Assembly: GCA_034096865.1 (NCBI GenBank)
Contig: JAWQFJ010000604.1
Location: forward strand, 55,684 to 119,683
DNA: 64,000 nucleotides
Direction of reading: 5' to 3'
Source of the DNA: Theodoxus fluviatilis
Taxonomy: Eukaryota > Mollusca > Gastropoda > Cycloneritida > Neritidae
The notes below the pieces were generated by a model that was given only the letters and a program-made list of their open reading frames with translations, did no database searches and had not been told where the DNA came from. Made by a program: the position numbers and the translations under genes. Of the stretch, positions 26,995 through 47,953 are shown one piece after another; within the stretch, counting starts at the first letter, position 1, and each line of letters opens with the position of its first letter.

Positions 26995-28600
26995 CTTCCT
27001 TCGGCATTCGTTTTCATAGACCCTCGTTTTAACAACTGGAAGTCGAACTCCTACCATGATGTGTTAGCCCTTGTTCACTAAACAATAGTACTCCAGTCCA
27101 CTTCTTCACCCCTCCAACATCCCCCACCCCCTGTTATCAGCAGTTGACATTGCAGAGCCACAAAGTTAGACAGTAGCCGACATCCTGATAAAGATAGTGG
27201 AGAGGTCAGGTCGGGTCAAACGCACCGATCTGAGGTAAAGTAGAGCTGCTCTCATGAACGATGAGTTCGAAGCGTTTTCTTCTTCATCTGTCGCTTTGCA
27301 CACAATGTGCAGCAGGGAAATGATAATTGTCCTGTGTTGCCTCTTCGAACTTTTGCTGAACTGTTGGGTTGATTTCCATCACACGCCATATATACTGATA
27401 CTCGAGTCGACAGCTTTCAGAGGGTTGACTGTTCTAGCACTTTGACACAACTGACCTTTATGCTTTCATTTTGAATACACGAAAAAAAGAGGGCATAAAA
27501 TGAGGAATGGGTCGAAATAATTGCAGGACGTACTTAGTAGAAATCTGCAGCAAAATGGATGACTTCGTGAAATGAGGCGAGACCGACAGAGTATAGACAG
27601 AGATTCAGGTCTGCACATACGCCTTCCTATGACCTCGGTGATGCTTTCCCTGGATAATTTACAGCCTTAGCAAAGTTTGGCCTTAGGCCGTTAGGGTGCT
27701 GACGTCACGCCTCTCTTGCCAAATTGTTGTGTCGGCAGTTGGCCCTCGTGAATGTGTGTGCTTGCGTGCGTGCGTGTGAGTGAGAGAGACAGACAGACAT
27801 ACAGAGAGACAGACAGGCAGGCAGGCAGGCAGACAGACAGACAGACAGACGAAGAGATGGGTAGGGATGGGTTAATTGGGGGGTAAGTAAGGGAAGGTGA
27901 TGGGAGTCAGGCGTGATCCTTCATGATAGTGATATGGTTAACACACCATAGCTCAGCTTATCTTACAATGCTCTCTTTCTCTGTCTGTCTCTTTCTGTCT
28001 CTGCCTGCCCCCAACGACAAATCACATTAGTCCCCTTCCCCCACCCCCTTTTTTTTTGCGGTCTTAGCATTGGCACAGTGACCTTTGTGAGTCACTAGAA
28101 TCTTCCCAAAAGGGAAAGCCCAGGACAACAATAAAAATGATGACACATTTCCTTCAGTAGCAAAATCCGTCTTCCCTGTAAATATTTTCTTACAGATGCA
28201 AACAGAAAGGTTGCAAGATCAATGATTGAAAATGACTATCAAAATGACATTCAATATTCTCCAAAAGCAATAATGTTTAACAGTATCATTAACCTGGAGC
28301 CAAAACCTTTTTATGTTTGTCCTCTGCAGGTTGTTTGGCTCTATCCTAGTGGCTTCCCTGCAGTATCTCTGAAAACAGTGGCTTTTCACAATACAAGGAT
28401 TATTCTACCCATTTGGAAAATGAAGTCTTTTTAACTTGAATTTGTTTGAAAATGGGTTATGGACTAATCACATAACAATTAACAACTCTACATGAATAAC
28501 TGAAGCAAGGCTCTCAAAGACTTTGAAGAGCCCAGAATTGTGTATTTATGAAGTTGCTATTATTTGGATTTCAGAACACAGTTTGGAGACCAGTTTCCAA
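26995..28600. other. Region upstream of the iminopeptidase gene
   Basis: No coding sequence recognised. A perfect CRE palindrome TGACGTCA lies at 27700-27707, and (GACA)n/(GGCA)n short repeats at 27788-27850. The iminopeptidase transcription start may lie here or near 28.5 kb, but nothing fixes it. Confidence 0.5.
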
Positions 28601-28624
28601 AGAAACTTAAACTTTGATCACACC

Positions 28625-36428
<7,804 letters not shown>

Positions 36429-36636
36429 TGTCCAAATGTGCAGTGCCAGCAGTCTGCTCCAGCCCTTTTCTCTGTGTTTCTGTCCTGACTATATGGACCT
36501 GTAGAGTCTGGGTCACTTTAAACCATGTTGACTTTAGGTCTGTAAAATTATTTTTCCTGTGTGCTTGTCTCTGTGTGCATTCTCTGTGGTGACAGTGCAG
36601 TGTGTTTCTCTGTGATTGTGACCAAAGTGGATCAAA

Positions 36637-36642
36637 ATAAAG
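36637..36642 (+). promoter_or_regulatory. Poly(A) signal of the iminopeptidase gene
   Basis: AATAAA lies 209 bases after the TAG stop at 36426-36428, followed after about 25 bases by a TG-rich stretch that then becomes a (TG)n microsatellite (36668-36749). GT-rich sequence downstream of AATAAA is the usual 3'-end context. Confidence 0.75.
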
Positions 36643-36664
36643 AAAGTCAGTTTGTATGACTGTC

Positions 36665-36749
<85 letters not shown>

Positions 36750-36750
<1 letters not shown>

Positions 36751-37947
36751 TGTGTTGAATGTACATTGGTGTGGGCCTGTGGTTGTGTAGCTTTATCTTT
36801 TTTTCTCTTCTGCCTGTTGATCATTTCCAATACACAAAGAAATTCCTTTCATTTTGTTTTCCATTTAGAATGCAAGTACACAGATCTTTGCATGTACTGA
36901 ATGGTCTGCAACAAACAGTTTTTCAAGTCACTTGAGTTCAAATTCATATTCTAACTCTAAAGAACTTTTGTCCAGTTCAGTTTATGAATAATAACACCTT
37001 GAATACTGTAGGACTTTGTTGTTTATGTTTCCATGCAGGCAAGCAACTATCGGCTTACCACTGTTCAGATAATCACAGCACTGCATGAGTTGAACTCAAA
37101 AGTGGTTTTTGGACTTGGAAACAAAAATGATTCCTGTTTCAGGTGTCTGTTGCTGATTTTACCCCCTTTCTTCATATAATGTTCACTGAATTTATTCATG
37201 TAGTACAGTGATAAACAATCAGGTAATTTTACTGCAGCAGCTTAGCCAGTATTATATGTCAATATTCATTCAGTATGTGATACTCAGCAGTCAACATTTA
37301 GTGCTGTGATACACACTTTTTTATTCTTGCACTAATTAAATGAAATTTCATAGGATGGAAGACAAATAGAGAAATCATCTGTCAACAAACCAGCACAGAC
37401 AGGCATTCATTCCAACGTGAAGAGCATGAAAAAGTGTCGGATAACCAATGCACTGGATGTTGTGAAAGAGAAACTCTCCTTTGACAACAGAAACAAGTAT
37501 TTTCTGGATTCCAACAGGCTGCAGGAAGTTAACAAATGATGTCTGGTAGTGTGCTTTGTCCTTGCTGCCATTCCCTCTGTGGGTTGGGGGTAAGAATTGA
37601 CCCACCTACTCTCTCTAGAGTTTCAGAAGAGGCAAATAACTAGGGAAATCATCACTTGACTTGCTCTAATTCTAACTTCTCATGCTTTTTGTGATGTATG
37701 GCCTTAAAATTGAATAGCCTACAAAGGCTGATGGGCTGTAAACCTCCATCCATCCATCCATTCCCATACTGCCCCTTGCTGCCCAGCAAAGATGTGGGTA
37801 AATTGGCTTTCCTACTTGGCTGGTTCTAGATTTAGCAACCATATCAGGAAACAACAGGTACCTCTACCCCAAGGTTATCACTTGACTGCTAAGTGTAGAA
37901 CAATGGGTCAGAGGAGGGAAACATAAAAGAAAGCAGCTAGCCCAGGC

Positions 37948-37991
<44 letters not shown>

Positions 37992-40260
37992 AAAGGAAAA
38001 ATTGTGGTTACTGCAACTGAACCAACTCTGCTTTTCTGCTGACCCTAAACTAAAAAAAAAAATCATAATGAAAAAAACCTTACAGTAAACAATGAAATGC
38101 ATGCAATTCCATTTGTCCTGATATTTGAGCACTAGAAGAATCCACTTTTTAAGTTAAAAAAAGTTTTCAGTAAAGAAAAATTTTATGTTTATTCTCACTT
38201 CTTCTTAATAAAAGGGAAGAAAAGAAAGTTCAGGCCGACCTTTTGGTTGTTGCCTTGTAACTGCAACCTTAACTTTTTTTCCCCCTTAGCTTATGGTTGG
38301 TTCAGTATGGGAATAGCAGCAAAGAGCTGGGATTGCAGTATAGGACATTATACACCTTTAAGTAAGCCTTGGAATTGAATAGACTGGAAAACGAGTGTTC
38401 ACCACCAGCTTTGCAGGCCCCTTGAGGAACCTATGACAATTTTAGGTTTTTCTGGCACTACTGGACATATCTAAAGTGGGGCGAATGTTAAAAAAATTCT
38501 TTTCATTACAATACAGGGATGGATAGAAACAGTTTGAGTCATGGAAGGGGCTAGATGTGCCTTGGCAAAGGCACGAAATGTTTGTTGGAGTCAGTTTATC
38601 AAAAGCACCAGAATTGCACCAGAATTGGTGATAGAGAAGCTGGAGAGGGATAGTGAGCTAATGAGTGTAACATATGTAAGAGACTATAGTATTCAGTGTT
38701 CAAACAAAAATGCAGTTGTAATCATTTCCATTATAATGATGCTTTACTCTCACTGAATTATTGTATAATGTTGCTTTTAAAACAAAGCGTTTGAAATTTA
38801 CTGCAATACCCATATCATTCAGTGTTTATTTAGACTATTTATGATTTCTTCTGTACTTTAGTGATGAAAAAGAATATGAACACGATCATGAAGTTTTGAA
38901 TTTTGTTCATGTGTGAGTCTTGTCAATGCAGAAATAAATGCACATTAAAAGATCTAGATCACATGTGTTTGTTTTGACTGAAGATAACATTCACATGCCT
39001 ACTGGAAAAACTTGATCGCTCAAGGTGCACATGCATGACTTTTTATTGATGGGGCTTTTATTCCCATCATAATGAACAGAAGGCCCATGTATGCGCATGT
39101 GATGCATGTAGGCCATATACTATGCATGGTGTGTGTGTGTGTGTGTGTGTGTGTGCAAATATTTGTGCACATCTTTCCACAATATTGATGGGGATGGCTG
39201 TGTGGTTTTTTAATTATGCAGCATTGTCCTCATTTTGGGAGTACACTGTACAGATCGAATGCTTCAACAAAAAGAATAAAATGTATCTCTATAATCATCC
39301 TGTACCCTCTCTGATAGGCGTATCCCTAATTTTCTATAGCTGTGAAGAAACAAAATGTTCAAGACATGATATCGTCAAATGACACTATATCTTATATGAT
39401 ACTCATTCAGTATGAACACCACCCTAAAATTATTGACTAGACATTTGAGCACGTGTCTAACTGTACGTTGTTGCATTGAACATAACAATTAACTCTCGAC
39501 ACAAATTCTTTGTTCATTTGACATCCATTTCCACAGCTGGTTGAAGGGTAATGTTGGAAGAAAAATGTTCAGCAATCAAACAACCAGATATATTCAAGAA
39601 ACGTAGCCAAATACTCAAGCCAAGTGTGCAGAAGAACTCGGTGAGTCGCCTTTTAAGTTGTATGCATTTGATTTTCCTGGTAGTTTTGTCTAAATGAATT
39701 ACTCAAATACTAAACAATGTTTTTCATCTGCAAGTACTTTACCACCATTGTACCAAATGTACCAGTTTTCTTCTTCTATTTTTTCTTAACTACCAAGCCC
39801 ATTAACGCTGAAATGGTCGTTGTCACCAACATTCGGCGACACTGTACCCGAGGTACTCTGTCCCCGGCGACAGAGTACCCCAGTTTGAAATCTCGTCCTT
39901 ACAGTAACGTGACATACCGATGATAGCGCTCAGCTCAGACCGCAGCCGCCACTCCGCCTGACTGACTTCGCACGCCTGGGGAGTTATGCTAAGATCCGGC
40001 CGCGTTAATATATCTGCGTTTTGATTAGCATTGTCTCATACACCCAGTGGCAAAAAACTCAACGGAGCGAGGCAACAGACGATCTTCAGAGGAAGAGTAC
40101 CCGTCAACAGTGTTTCAGCCCTTTACACTTCCTGAAGATCTCGGAGAGAGGGCCACACCTGGATATAGCTCCAGGTGCCCGTCTGCTGCTTTCATCTCTT
40201 TGCACGCCTTGTGTGCATCATGGGGCAGAAACTGCCTGCTTCCGCTACTGTTGGACAGCA
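36750..40260. other. Intergenic region, no gene recognised
   Basis: AT-rich sequence with a SINE-like copy (37572-37765), a long G run (37949-37990) and a short (TG)n (39129-39157). Small open frames here show no domain or splice context. Confidence 0.6.
37572..37765 (+). repeat. SINE-like dispersed repeat, copy 2
   Basis: Second copy of the repeat at 33523-33713, with substitutions and small indels, ending in (CATC)n. It lies in the intergenic region after the iminopeptidase gene. Confidence 0.7.
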
Positions 40261-40265
40261 GGGCT

Positions 40266-40560
40266 TAGGTCTCTGGTGTTTTGGCTGATCCAGATCCAGC
40301 ATGATGTCTTCTCTGCTGAGTCTGCCATAGCCCTCGCCACCTTTGTGCATTAGCGGCTGGAGAGCCCGAGCTGCCTACAAGTGTTGTGGACTGTGTGGCC
40401 TACAAAACCCCTAGCTCCCATCTCGGCAGCAAGGACAGCGGATTTGATACCCTGGCTTTTAAGCTGGTTGGCGAGAGGTTCATACTTCACCAGTTTGACT
40501 TGATGCCACTCTTTCATTTTGTCTTCCATTGGAACAGTCAGCTCCATTAGTACCCATATA
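40266..40560 (-). pseudogene. Retroelement C-terminal domain fragment
   Basis: The minus-strand frame reads MELTVPMEDKMKEWHQVKLV, then KYEPLANQLKSQGIKSAVLA and AEMGARGFVGHTVHNTCRQL. The ELTVPxED...KYxxLAxxxxxxGxxxxxxxxEVGxRGF pattern is a conserved block found at the end of many animal retroelement polyproteins. A stop at about 40350-40352 interrupts it; the frame after the stop still has the family's SCWIWI-type ending. No RT is present nearby. Confidence 0.55.
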
Positions 40561-40829
40561 AAACACACACACACACTTTTTGGCATGAATTCCGCCATAC
40601 AGGTTGGGTGCACGCTGACATGGTCAATGGAGATAGTGAGTGGGGTACCTTGTTTGTAGGGCGTGTTGGAGGTCCTCACATGGAAGTTTACTCCCTTGTC
40701 TCTCTTCTTGCCAAGATACAATGCCAATGGTCTCCTAATGCAATTTGAAACAGTGGAAAACTACGGAAATCAAGATTGGCTTACTCTAACCAGTGCTGGC
40801 TATTTCTGTGGTCAGTGACCCAATATATC

Positions 40830-42639
40830 CAGGGCCGGACCAAATGAGTTGTGGGGGGGGGGGTTCCTTTTTGGTTGGGGGGGACAAATCAGCGAAGTGG
40901 CGAAGCCACGAGCGCGCGCCTGCGAAGCAGGCGCGCAAACTAGGGGGGTCCGGGGGCATGCCCCCCCGGAAAATTTTTGAAAAACGGTTAAAATCTGTGC
41001 AATCTGGTGCATTCTGGGCCTTGTTTTGAGGGGTAAGAGCAGCATTGTTTTTGGTGCTAAAACTAGTAAAAGTTTAGCCCCCTCCCCCCCTCCCTTCCCC
41101 AAAAAAGCATTTAAAGAAAATACCACTGACCTATCTTTCAGCATGGAAAGTTCTTGTGTCAGACTGCCTGTGGCTCTGGCAGGGGAGAAGTGTCAAGTCA
41201 AGGGCTGGATAAGTTCAATTGTTCAGCAAGGTTTCTGGGAGCAGCGCCATGTGAGTTCGATATCGAACAGCGAATGTTTCCACAACCGCTCCAACGTCCA
41301 CAGGAAAGCTGTCTTTGTGGATCTGCATGAGGGCTAATCCATTGAAGCGCTCTGCCCCCATTGTTGACCGAAGGTAAGTTTTCAGGATCCGAAGTCGGCT
41401 CATTGAACGTTCACACTCTGCTGTAGTGATTGGCAGAGTGCACATGAGGATCAGCATCTGATGCAAGTTCGGGTAAAATTCCTTGTCGCACACTTTTAGG
41501 GCTTCTGTGAGTGAAGTGGGAATCACAGGTTTTTGCTTCGTAGTTGGGTCAACCCCTGTGTTCGCTCTGTTCCACTTATCGACCCATCTCACAAATTCTG
41601 TGTCAACATTTGTAGAATTCTTCAAGTCCTGCTCCCAAAGGGCGGCCAGGCACTTGACACCATCCGGGACAGCATGACATCCATTTGGAAACTGCTTGAT
41701 GATATTGGTGGGCACAAGCAGCAGGCCATCTTTGGCAAGGTCAGAATGCTTGAATCTCTCCTCCAGTTGGTTTCTCATGTTGTCAAGGAAAGGAACAGCA
41801 ACTGACGCACGGTAGTATTTCTCAGTGGTTTCAGCAGGGTGATTTTCTCGAAGCAACTGCCTCGGCGCAATCCTTGGGCGTCGAAGATCTTCTTCAACTA
41901 AGTTGCGAGACATTTGGTTGGCCTCAACAAACCATTCTGAGAACACATTGTCAATGTCTGTCCTGAGCCTATTGACAGTGTTCGTGAGATCTGCAAGTTC
42001 AGCATAGGCCTTCACAATGTCCTGTGCTCTTTTCTGCAGGCTGGTGGTCAGAGGTTCGATGTACCGGAGGCAATTTCTTGTGACGACAAAAGCCACCAGG
42101 AAATCTGCACTTGACATGGTGTGCAGAAACCCTGTAGCTTTTGCAATAGTCTCGCAGTCCCACTCTTCTGTCACTCTGCCAGCCACCATCTGCCCCAAAC
42201 AGTCGTACAGGACCATGTACATGTCCGAGAAAGTTTCAAACGCATGGTGCCTTTCCACCCAGCGTGTCTTGCACAGGTCCACCATCTTCTTCTTCCGCGT
42301 GTCAGGAAAGGCACGTTCAATGACCTCCTCCAGCTTTCTTTGCCGCTTTGGGGCAGGGTTGAAGAGAGCCAGGCAGTGGGATTTATTTCAGGCTGCCTGG
42401 CTGACAAGAGTACAGTGCTGTACGTGTGGGGGGGCCGGCCTGGCAGTGTGTGTTGGGGGAAGGGGGGGGGTACCTTTTTTCTCATCGGATTTCACCATGA
42501 ATCAGAATATAATTTGTTAGAGACACACACAAAAAATATTTTTTAAAAACCCAACTCAAACCAAGGTACATGCTTTTTCTAGGGGGGGGGGTGGTGGTGG
42601 TTCCGGAACCCCTGGAACCCCCCCCTGGGTCCGGCCCTG
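40830..42639 (-). mobile_element. hAT-type DNA transposon (C-terminal half of transposase)
   Basis: The ends are inverted: CAGGGCCGGACC at 40830 and its complement GGTCCGGCCCTG ending 42639, each followed inward by G/C-rich sequence with GGTTCC. CAGGG ends are usual for hAT elements. A clear 8-bp duplication was not found (AATATATC versus ATGTCGTA). Inside is a minus-strand transposase part. A GC-rich palindrome (GCGCGCCTGCGAAGCAGGCG) lies near the left end. Confidence 0.7.
41215..42400 (-). CDS. hAT/ZNF862-like transposase, C-terminal half
   Basis: Open frame of about 390 codons ending at 41215. It contains KTRWVERHHAFETF near its start, a central helical part, and at the end LPITTAECERSMSRLRILKT, then LRSTMGAERFNGLALMQIHK, which is the hAT dimerisation signature (T-x-ECERSFS-x-L). 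The N-terminal zinc finger and the first catalytic Asp region are not in this copy. The frame extends upstream of the ATG at 42285 (ERAFPDTRKKKMVDLCKTRW), with a possible splice acceptor near 42390. Related to the fragment at 61.8-63.1 kb. Remnant or partial gene; activity is not supported. Confidence 0.75.
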
Positions 42640-45600
42640 ATGTCGTACAAGGATCGATAGGCTGTATGATTCATGACTCAAAAGTCAGTTTCATAATCGC
42701 GCGTGCACACACACACACACACACACTTATACAGACAAGAGAGAACAAAGGTTAAGTTTCGAGTATATTTAATGAGAATAATTGTTTAACGTTGCATGCT
42801 GAATTATGACTGAATATTACAGAAAAGAGTGGTCTCAATAAATACAATGATGGCGTTTGTCAGTGTGGGTATGCAACTGTATGAACATAGTATCAAATTG
42901 ACACATAAATATCAAATTTCCACACTCCACTTGTGCAATGCAAATCAGACCCTGTTTGGATTGCGATGCCTGGTCAGTCAATAAGCAAATCTCCATTTAC
43001 CGTAGCTCATGGCAAGCTATGCGCTCTTTTCATCAAGACAAGATTTACTTCAGATAAACAGCAGGTTACAATGGGACAATTTAGTCTCCATCAAATTTTG
43101 GTGAAATCCCTTCAAGTGGATGTTGCAAGCTTTTGGCCAAATGCACAACATGCATTCATCACTAGCAAAAGATGGCTTCGTGCTTGTGTCTGATCAAACA
43201 CAGTTTGGGACTCAAGCAAAAACTACACAACTGAGACATGTGCTATGAGATACTTTCTCAAACAGGATTAATTACTCGGTACGTCCACTCATTACGCCCG
43301 GGGTGAACAGCAATTTACCCATTTTTAAAACTAATTGATACTAAGGTAGAGACAAGTGACTCTGGTCTCTGAGGCATTGGATTCTCTCTTTTCTGTGATA
43401 AATGCATCCATCTTTCTCTTGACCTTACAAATAAAATTCAACAGCATCCTACAAGCTTATACTATTGGACGAACATGTGAACATCGTTTCATTATAAAAA
43501 GCACACTTCCTTCGAGTAAACAATGGTTAAAAAAAAACCTGTACATTGATAGATCATTCACTATGCTTGCCTTGAAATGGCTTCCACAGATCATTGTTAA
43601 AGCAGGGCCCATTGATATAGTCAATTGGACATTGCTAGTCAGACAATTTTAGTGTGGCCATAACAATATCATGATTGAATTTATTATTATTCCTTTACTG
43701 CTACTTTGACATTCCTTTCTCACTCAGTGAACGCTGGCCGGCACACAATGAGGGGGTTGCTGACGGGCATCCTCCTGGAGTTACCTCCCTTGCACTATCA
43801 GTGCATCCACAGTATATTTTGACGAGAACATGTATGTTTCGGAAACTTAAGAAAATTAAAATTAAACAGCTCCTGTGTCTATGATGTTGGATGGACATTG
43901 GGAAAGAGGAGCTACCCGTGTGGTAAACCAGATGCTAGGATGTGGTGTATGCACAAGCTCATGCTAACTGCATCTCGCTTATCAAACATCCACAGCTTTG
44001 TTGTTATCTCTCACATGAATCTACTCCACTCTAGATCGCCTGAAGTCAATACAAAATCAAAGCCATGTACACAAAACGATGCAAACCACACATGACCTTC
44101 TGACAAAGGGACAGTAAACATAATAAATTATTCGACAAAGCTAACGAACCATTTTCAATGGAGTTTTCCATCATATGTATCTAGATATGTGCATTCAGGG
44201 TTATCAATTAGTGTGAAAAAGAAACAGAAGAAAGCAATGCAAGTTGAAATGAAGCATAAGGTCATCACAAAATTATCAACACTGAAGCAACATATATGAC
44301 TTAGCAAACACACAAGTGAAAATTTGTCAAAAGTAAACAAGATACATCAAAACATAATGAACAAACAAAATCCATAAACATAACTGCAAATAAAAAAAGG
44401 TTATCTAATTCAATACAAAATAGCTTTGGTGAAGACATTGTCAGGTAACTTTAGAAGCCAGAAATTAAAGGGGGTGATGAAGGTAATACACTAAAACAAA
44501 AATGGATAAACCTGGTATACGTACATGAACTGAAGGTTACAGAGAATAAAGCGTATCCGTGATTGCCTCATGAACATTCAAAGCTCTACAGGAAATGAAA
44601 CAGTCAAAATGACATTTCAAACTATTCCCCTTCACCCAATGTCATGGCAGAAATGGCCTTCACTTACACTGTTACAGGCTACCTGAATTGTTGTGCAACC
44701 TGACAATTTCTGTTAACTAAAAACCTGTTACTTCAATGAACAGTACTGAAAGAAATTAATCACAGTGCTGTACAGAATGGACAATGAATGGCTAGCATAG
44801 CAATACTGATTGACAAGAGCAAATGCAATAATCAGAACTTTGGGCTTCAAAAGGCCATCATTGTTGTCAGTTTAGCTAACTTCCCTCCCCTTCCTCTTAC
44901 AATTCTGGCAATTATAAAATGCTGGAAGGATCAAAATGAAGGGACAAAGGGAGAAACAGGATGACAGACACCCCAATTGATGCAATTTCCTATTCCACCT
45001 CTTCCTCCCTTTTATCCCCCTTTCATCAATTTGAGGACTTAGCAAAAAAGTCTACAATGCTAACTTTTGTGACCTCGGACAATCTTTCTCTTGGTCAACT
45101 TACCCTACATCTCCTTTAAACACAACTGTTTCAAAGATTTCTGGTCCATTTTCTCAACTACAACCTGTTTTCTCAGGCATGCTCTGAATCAGTCTTATGG
45201 ATAGCAGCTGAAAAACAGAGTGCAACATGCAAAGTCTCAGGAAATCACATTGCAGACGTCCTGCCATCGCAAGAGCAGCGAAAGTCACACAAAAATCCAA
45301 GCAACATATGCATGCATGCATGCATTCCTCACAGATCTCAAAGCTTCTGCTTTCTCAAAGCAAAGCGTTGTTCACAATCACATGAAACAAGCAGCTCTGC
45401 AACTGGCAATTCATCTCATGAATATATGACAAACACGTAGGCATGATTTCATTGGTACATATCAAAACATGTTTAACAGAAAATTTCTCCAAGCTAGCCA
45501 TCATGATACTTGTACAATGATATGGCACTCACATAGATCTACACAACTAAGTGTACCACTTTGTATGGATCTTCATTCCGTCTTTACCTTCAACAGAAGG

Positions 45601-47876
45601 CATCTAGCCTCTGCAGTGAGCACACCAATACAGAATCAAATCTGATTCTCTCCCTCTGTTCCCCTGCAAGTCCCTGACGATCCCGTGTGAATCCCTCCAG
45701 CTGACCCCTAAAATTCCCCCTTTTTCTGCTCCCTGCTGATCCCTCATCTCCCCTCACTGGTCCCCTGGCCCATAACGGATGATGTGTGGAATCACGGCTC
45801 GGCAAGATCCCTTGCCCGCAGTTTGAGATGTAACATGGACAAAGACAATGGACAAAGAAGAATCATCAAACAGGACACAGGAAGTGGAAAGCATTATTGG
45901 ATACCCAGATGTGTTAGATGCAGCAGTGTTGGCTGCAGAGGAACCAATGATTAATATTGACTTGTCATGAAGACAAAGCAAAGAAGCTGTTATCTTAGCA
46001 GAAGAGGAGCTATCAATTCTAAGTCTCATTGAGACTTTTCAAAAACTGAGGATTTTATGTGGCACAAGCAGTAGTCTCAGAAAAATGGCAATGTTAATTT
46101 TGTTTGTTGGTCATTGATGGCCACAGATTTGCAGCCCTCTCACTAGTCTTAATTGAAAATGCTTAAAAAAATATCATAAAACTTATGATGTAAGAAAAGT
46201 CGATTCTCATTAATTTCAAGCAATAAACATGTATCCAAAAACAAGTGAAAATATTGTGTAGAAAAAAGGCAAAATACAATCTGGCTGGACATCACACTAG
46301 TTCTTGAGTGCAGAGTCCATGACTTCCTACAGGCAATCAGAACAAAGTGGTTAAAGTGACCTGAACAAAGACCTGTTTTCAGCATAATAATTTCATTCCA
46401 ACTGGAACGCACACAGGAAAAATAGCAAGGTTCAAATTCCTTCCACAAGGTCTTGACATTTTTCAAACAACTTTTTGGCTGACTTCATGGTGCAAAATAT
46501 TGGCATTTTAAAAATGGGTGCATTACTCTGATGTACATGCCAAATAAACTTCTACACTTGATTCAAAAACTTTTTGAGGCCAACATTGTAGTTGGCTAGT
46601 CAAGCACATAGTCAGGAAAGGAAGAGATTTCATCACTGTTGCACAGCACCACACGCGATGTCGTGTAGAGCAAGTAATTGTGAGAGGGACGTATCCAAGG
46701 TCGCACAGTTCAAGGCAAGCACAGTGCATGCATGCAGGCACACACACACACACATATATACACACTCATGCAAAAATGACATGCATACATTATCCTCATG
46801 CTGACCAGTGCACACATGGAGAAAACATTTGAGTCTCTGGACCAAATGAAGTGAACCATGTAGATGGGAGAGGACAATGCAATATGCAAACTTGCATTCT
46901 AAGCTGGATAAGCAGATGTGTTTGTTAACTCCTTGGGGACCGTGCAGCATGACTGCGTTTGAAAGTACCACGGCTTTTATCTGATTTTCCATCTTGGCCT
47001 GCATGTGCATTCAGACAAGAACATTGCACATGCATAAAACATGCATTCCAACACTTACATGCATAAACAAGCATGGGAACATGTATTACACAAAAGTTCA
47101 AGATGACTGTCTGGCCTCTCCTACATGACTATTATCACAAGTGTGCAAGCACGTCAGGCAGAAACATTCAACAGACAGACTGGAAGGCAAAAGAGCCCTG
47201 CCCTCCTCAATCACATTGTTTTGACCTTCATAAAACATAAAATTCTAACCTTCCACCATGGGTAAGACAGCGGAGCATTACCAAAGTACAGAACAACTGA
47301 ATGATTGTTCTTCAGCTTCTATACAATTGACACTCCAGCATAAGGGACTCCTGACCCTACAAAACTGACACAGCATGAGTTCATGTCATAGACATACATC
47401 AAGTTGAATCAAGATGAAACAGAATCATTGGGTGAGTAAGTACAAAATATAAAACATGATGAATCAAAAGACACATGTGATGAGAGCTACACTCCAAATC
47501 TCTTGTCACAAGTTTGCATAGAATCCAGTGTCAAACTAGTTTCCTAGACAACAGAATGAAAACTGCTTCCCTGATGGTTCACAGTGGTGGAGGATCTTTT
47601 GGTTGTAGTGGCAGATTGCAGCAAACCATAACAAGTCAGTTCTTAATGTTGTGTGCTAAGACAGTCTGCCTGCGGCCAATGTCAAAATTGACTTGTGTCA
47701 ACATCAAAATCTACCGAGTTGCAGGGAAGACTGAAAGTCAGGTGTTTCCCACTCATTGCAACTTCCAAACTGATCCTTTGTTCCTTACTTGACATGATTC
47801 ACATCATTCCTACAAATCTCAGACCAGACACACTTAAATTTAGAGTACATATCCACTCAAGATCATTCAAGGTGTT

Positions 47877-47953
<77 letters not shown>

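Noticed and set aside
16439..28624. Shared bidirectional promoter for per and the iminopeptidase gene
   Set aside because: The genes are head to head but about 12 kb apart with several mobile elements between them.
40822..42647. 8-bp target-site duplication of the hAT element
   Set aside because: The flanks AATATATC and ATGTCGTA do not match; the duplication has decayed or the true ends differ.
45590..46110. Short frames near 45.6-46.1 kb on both strands
   Set aside because: No recognised domain, no consistent splice sites; interpreted as non-coding.
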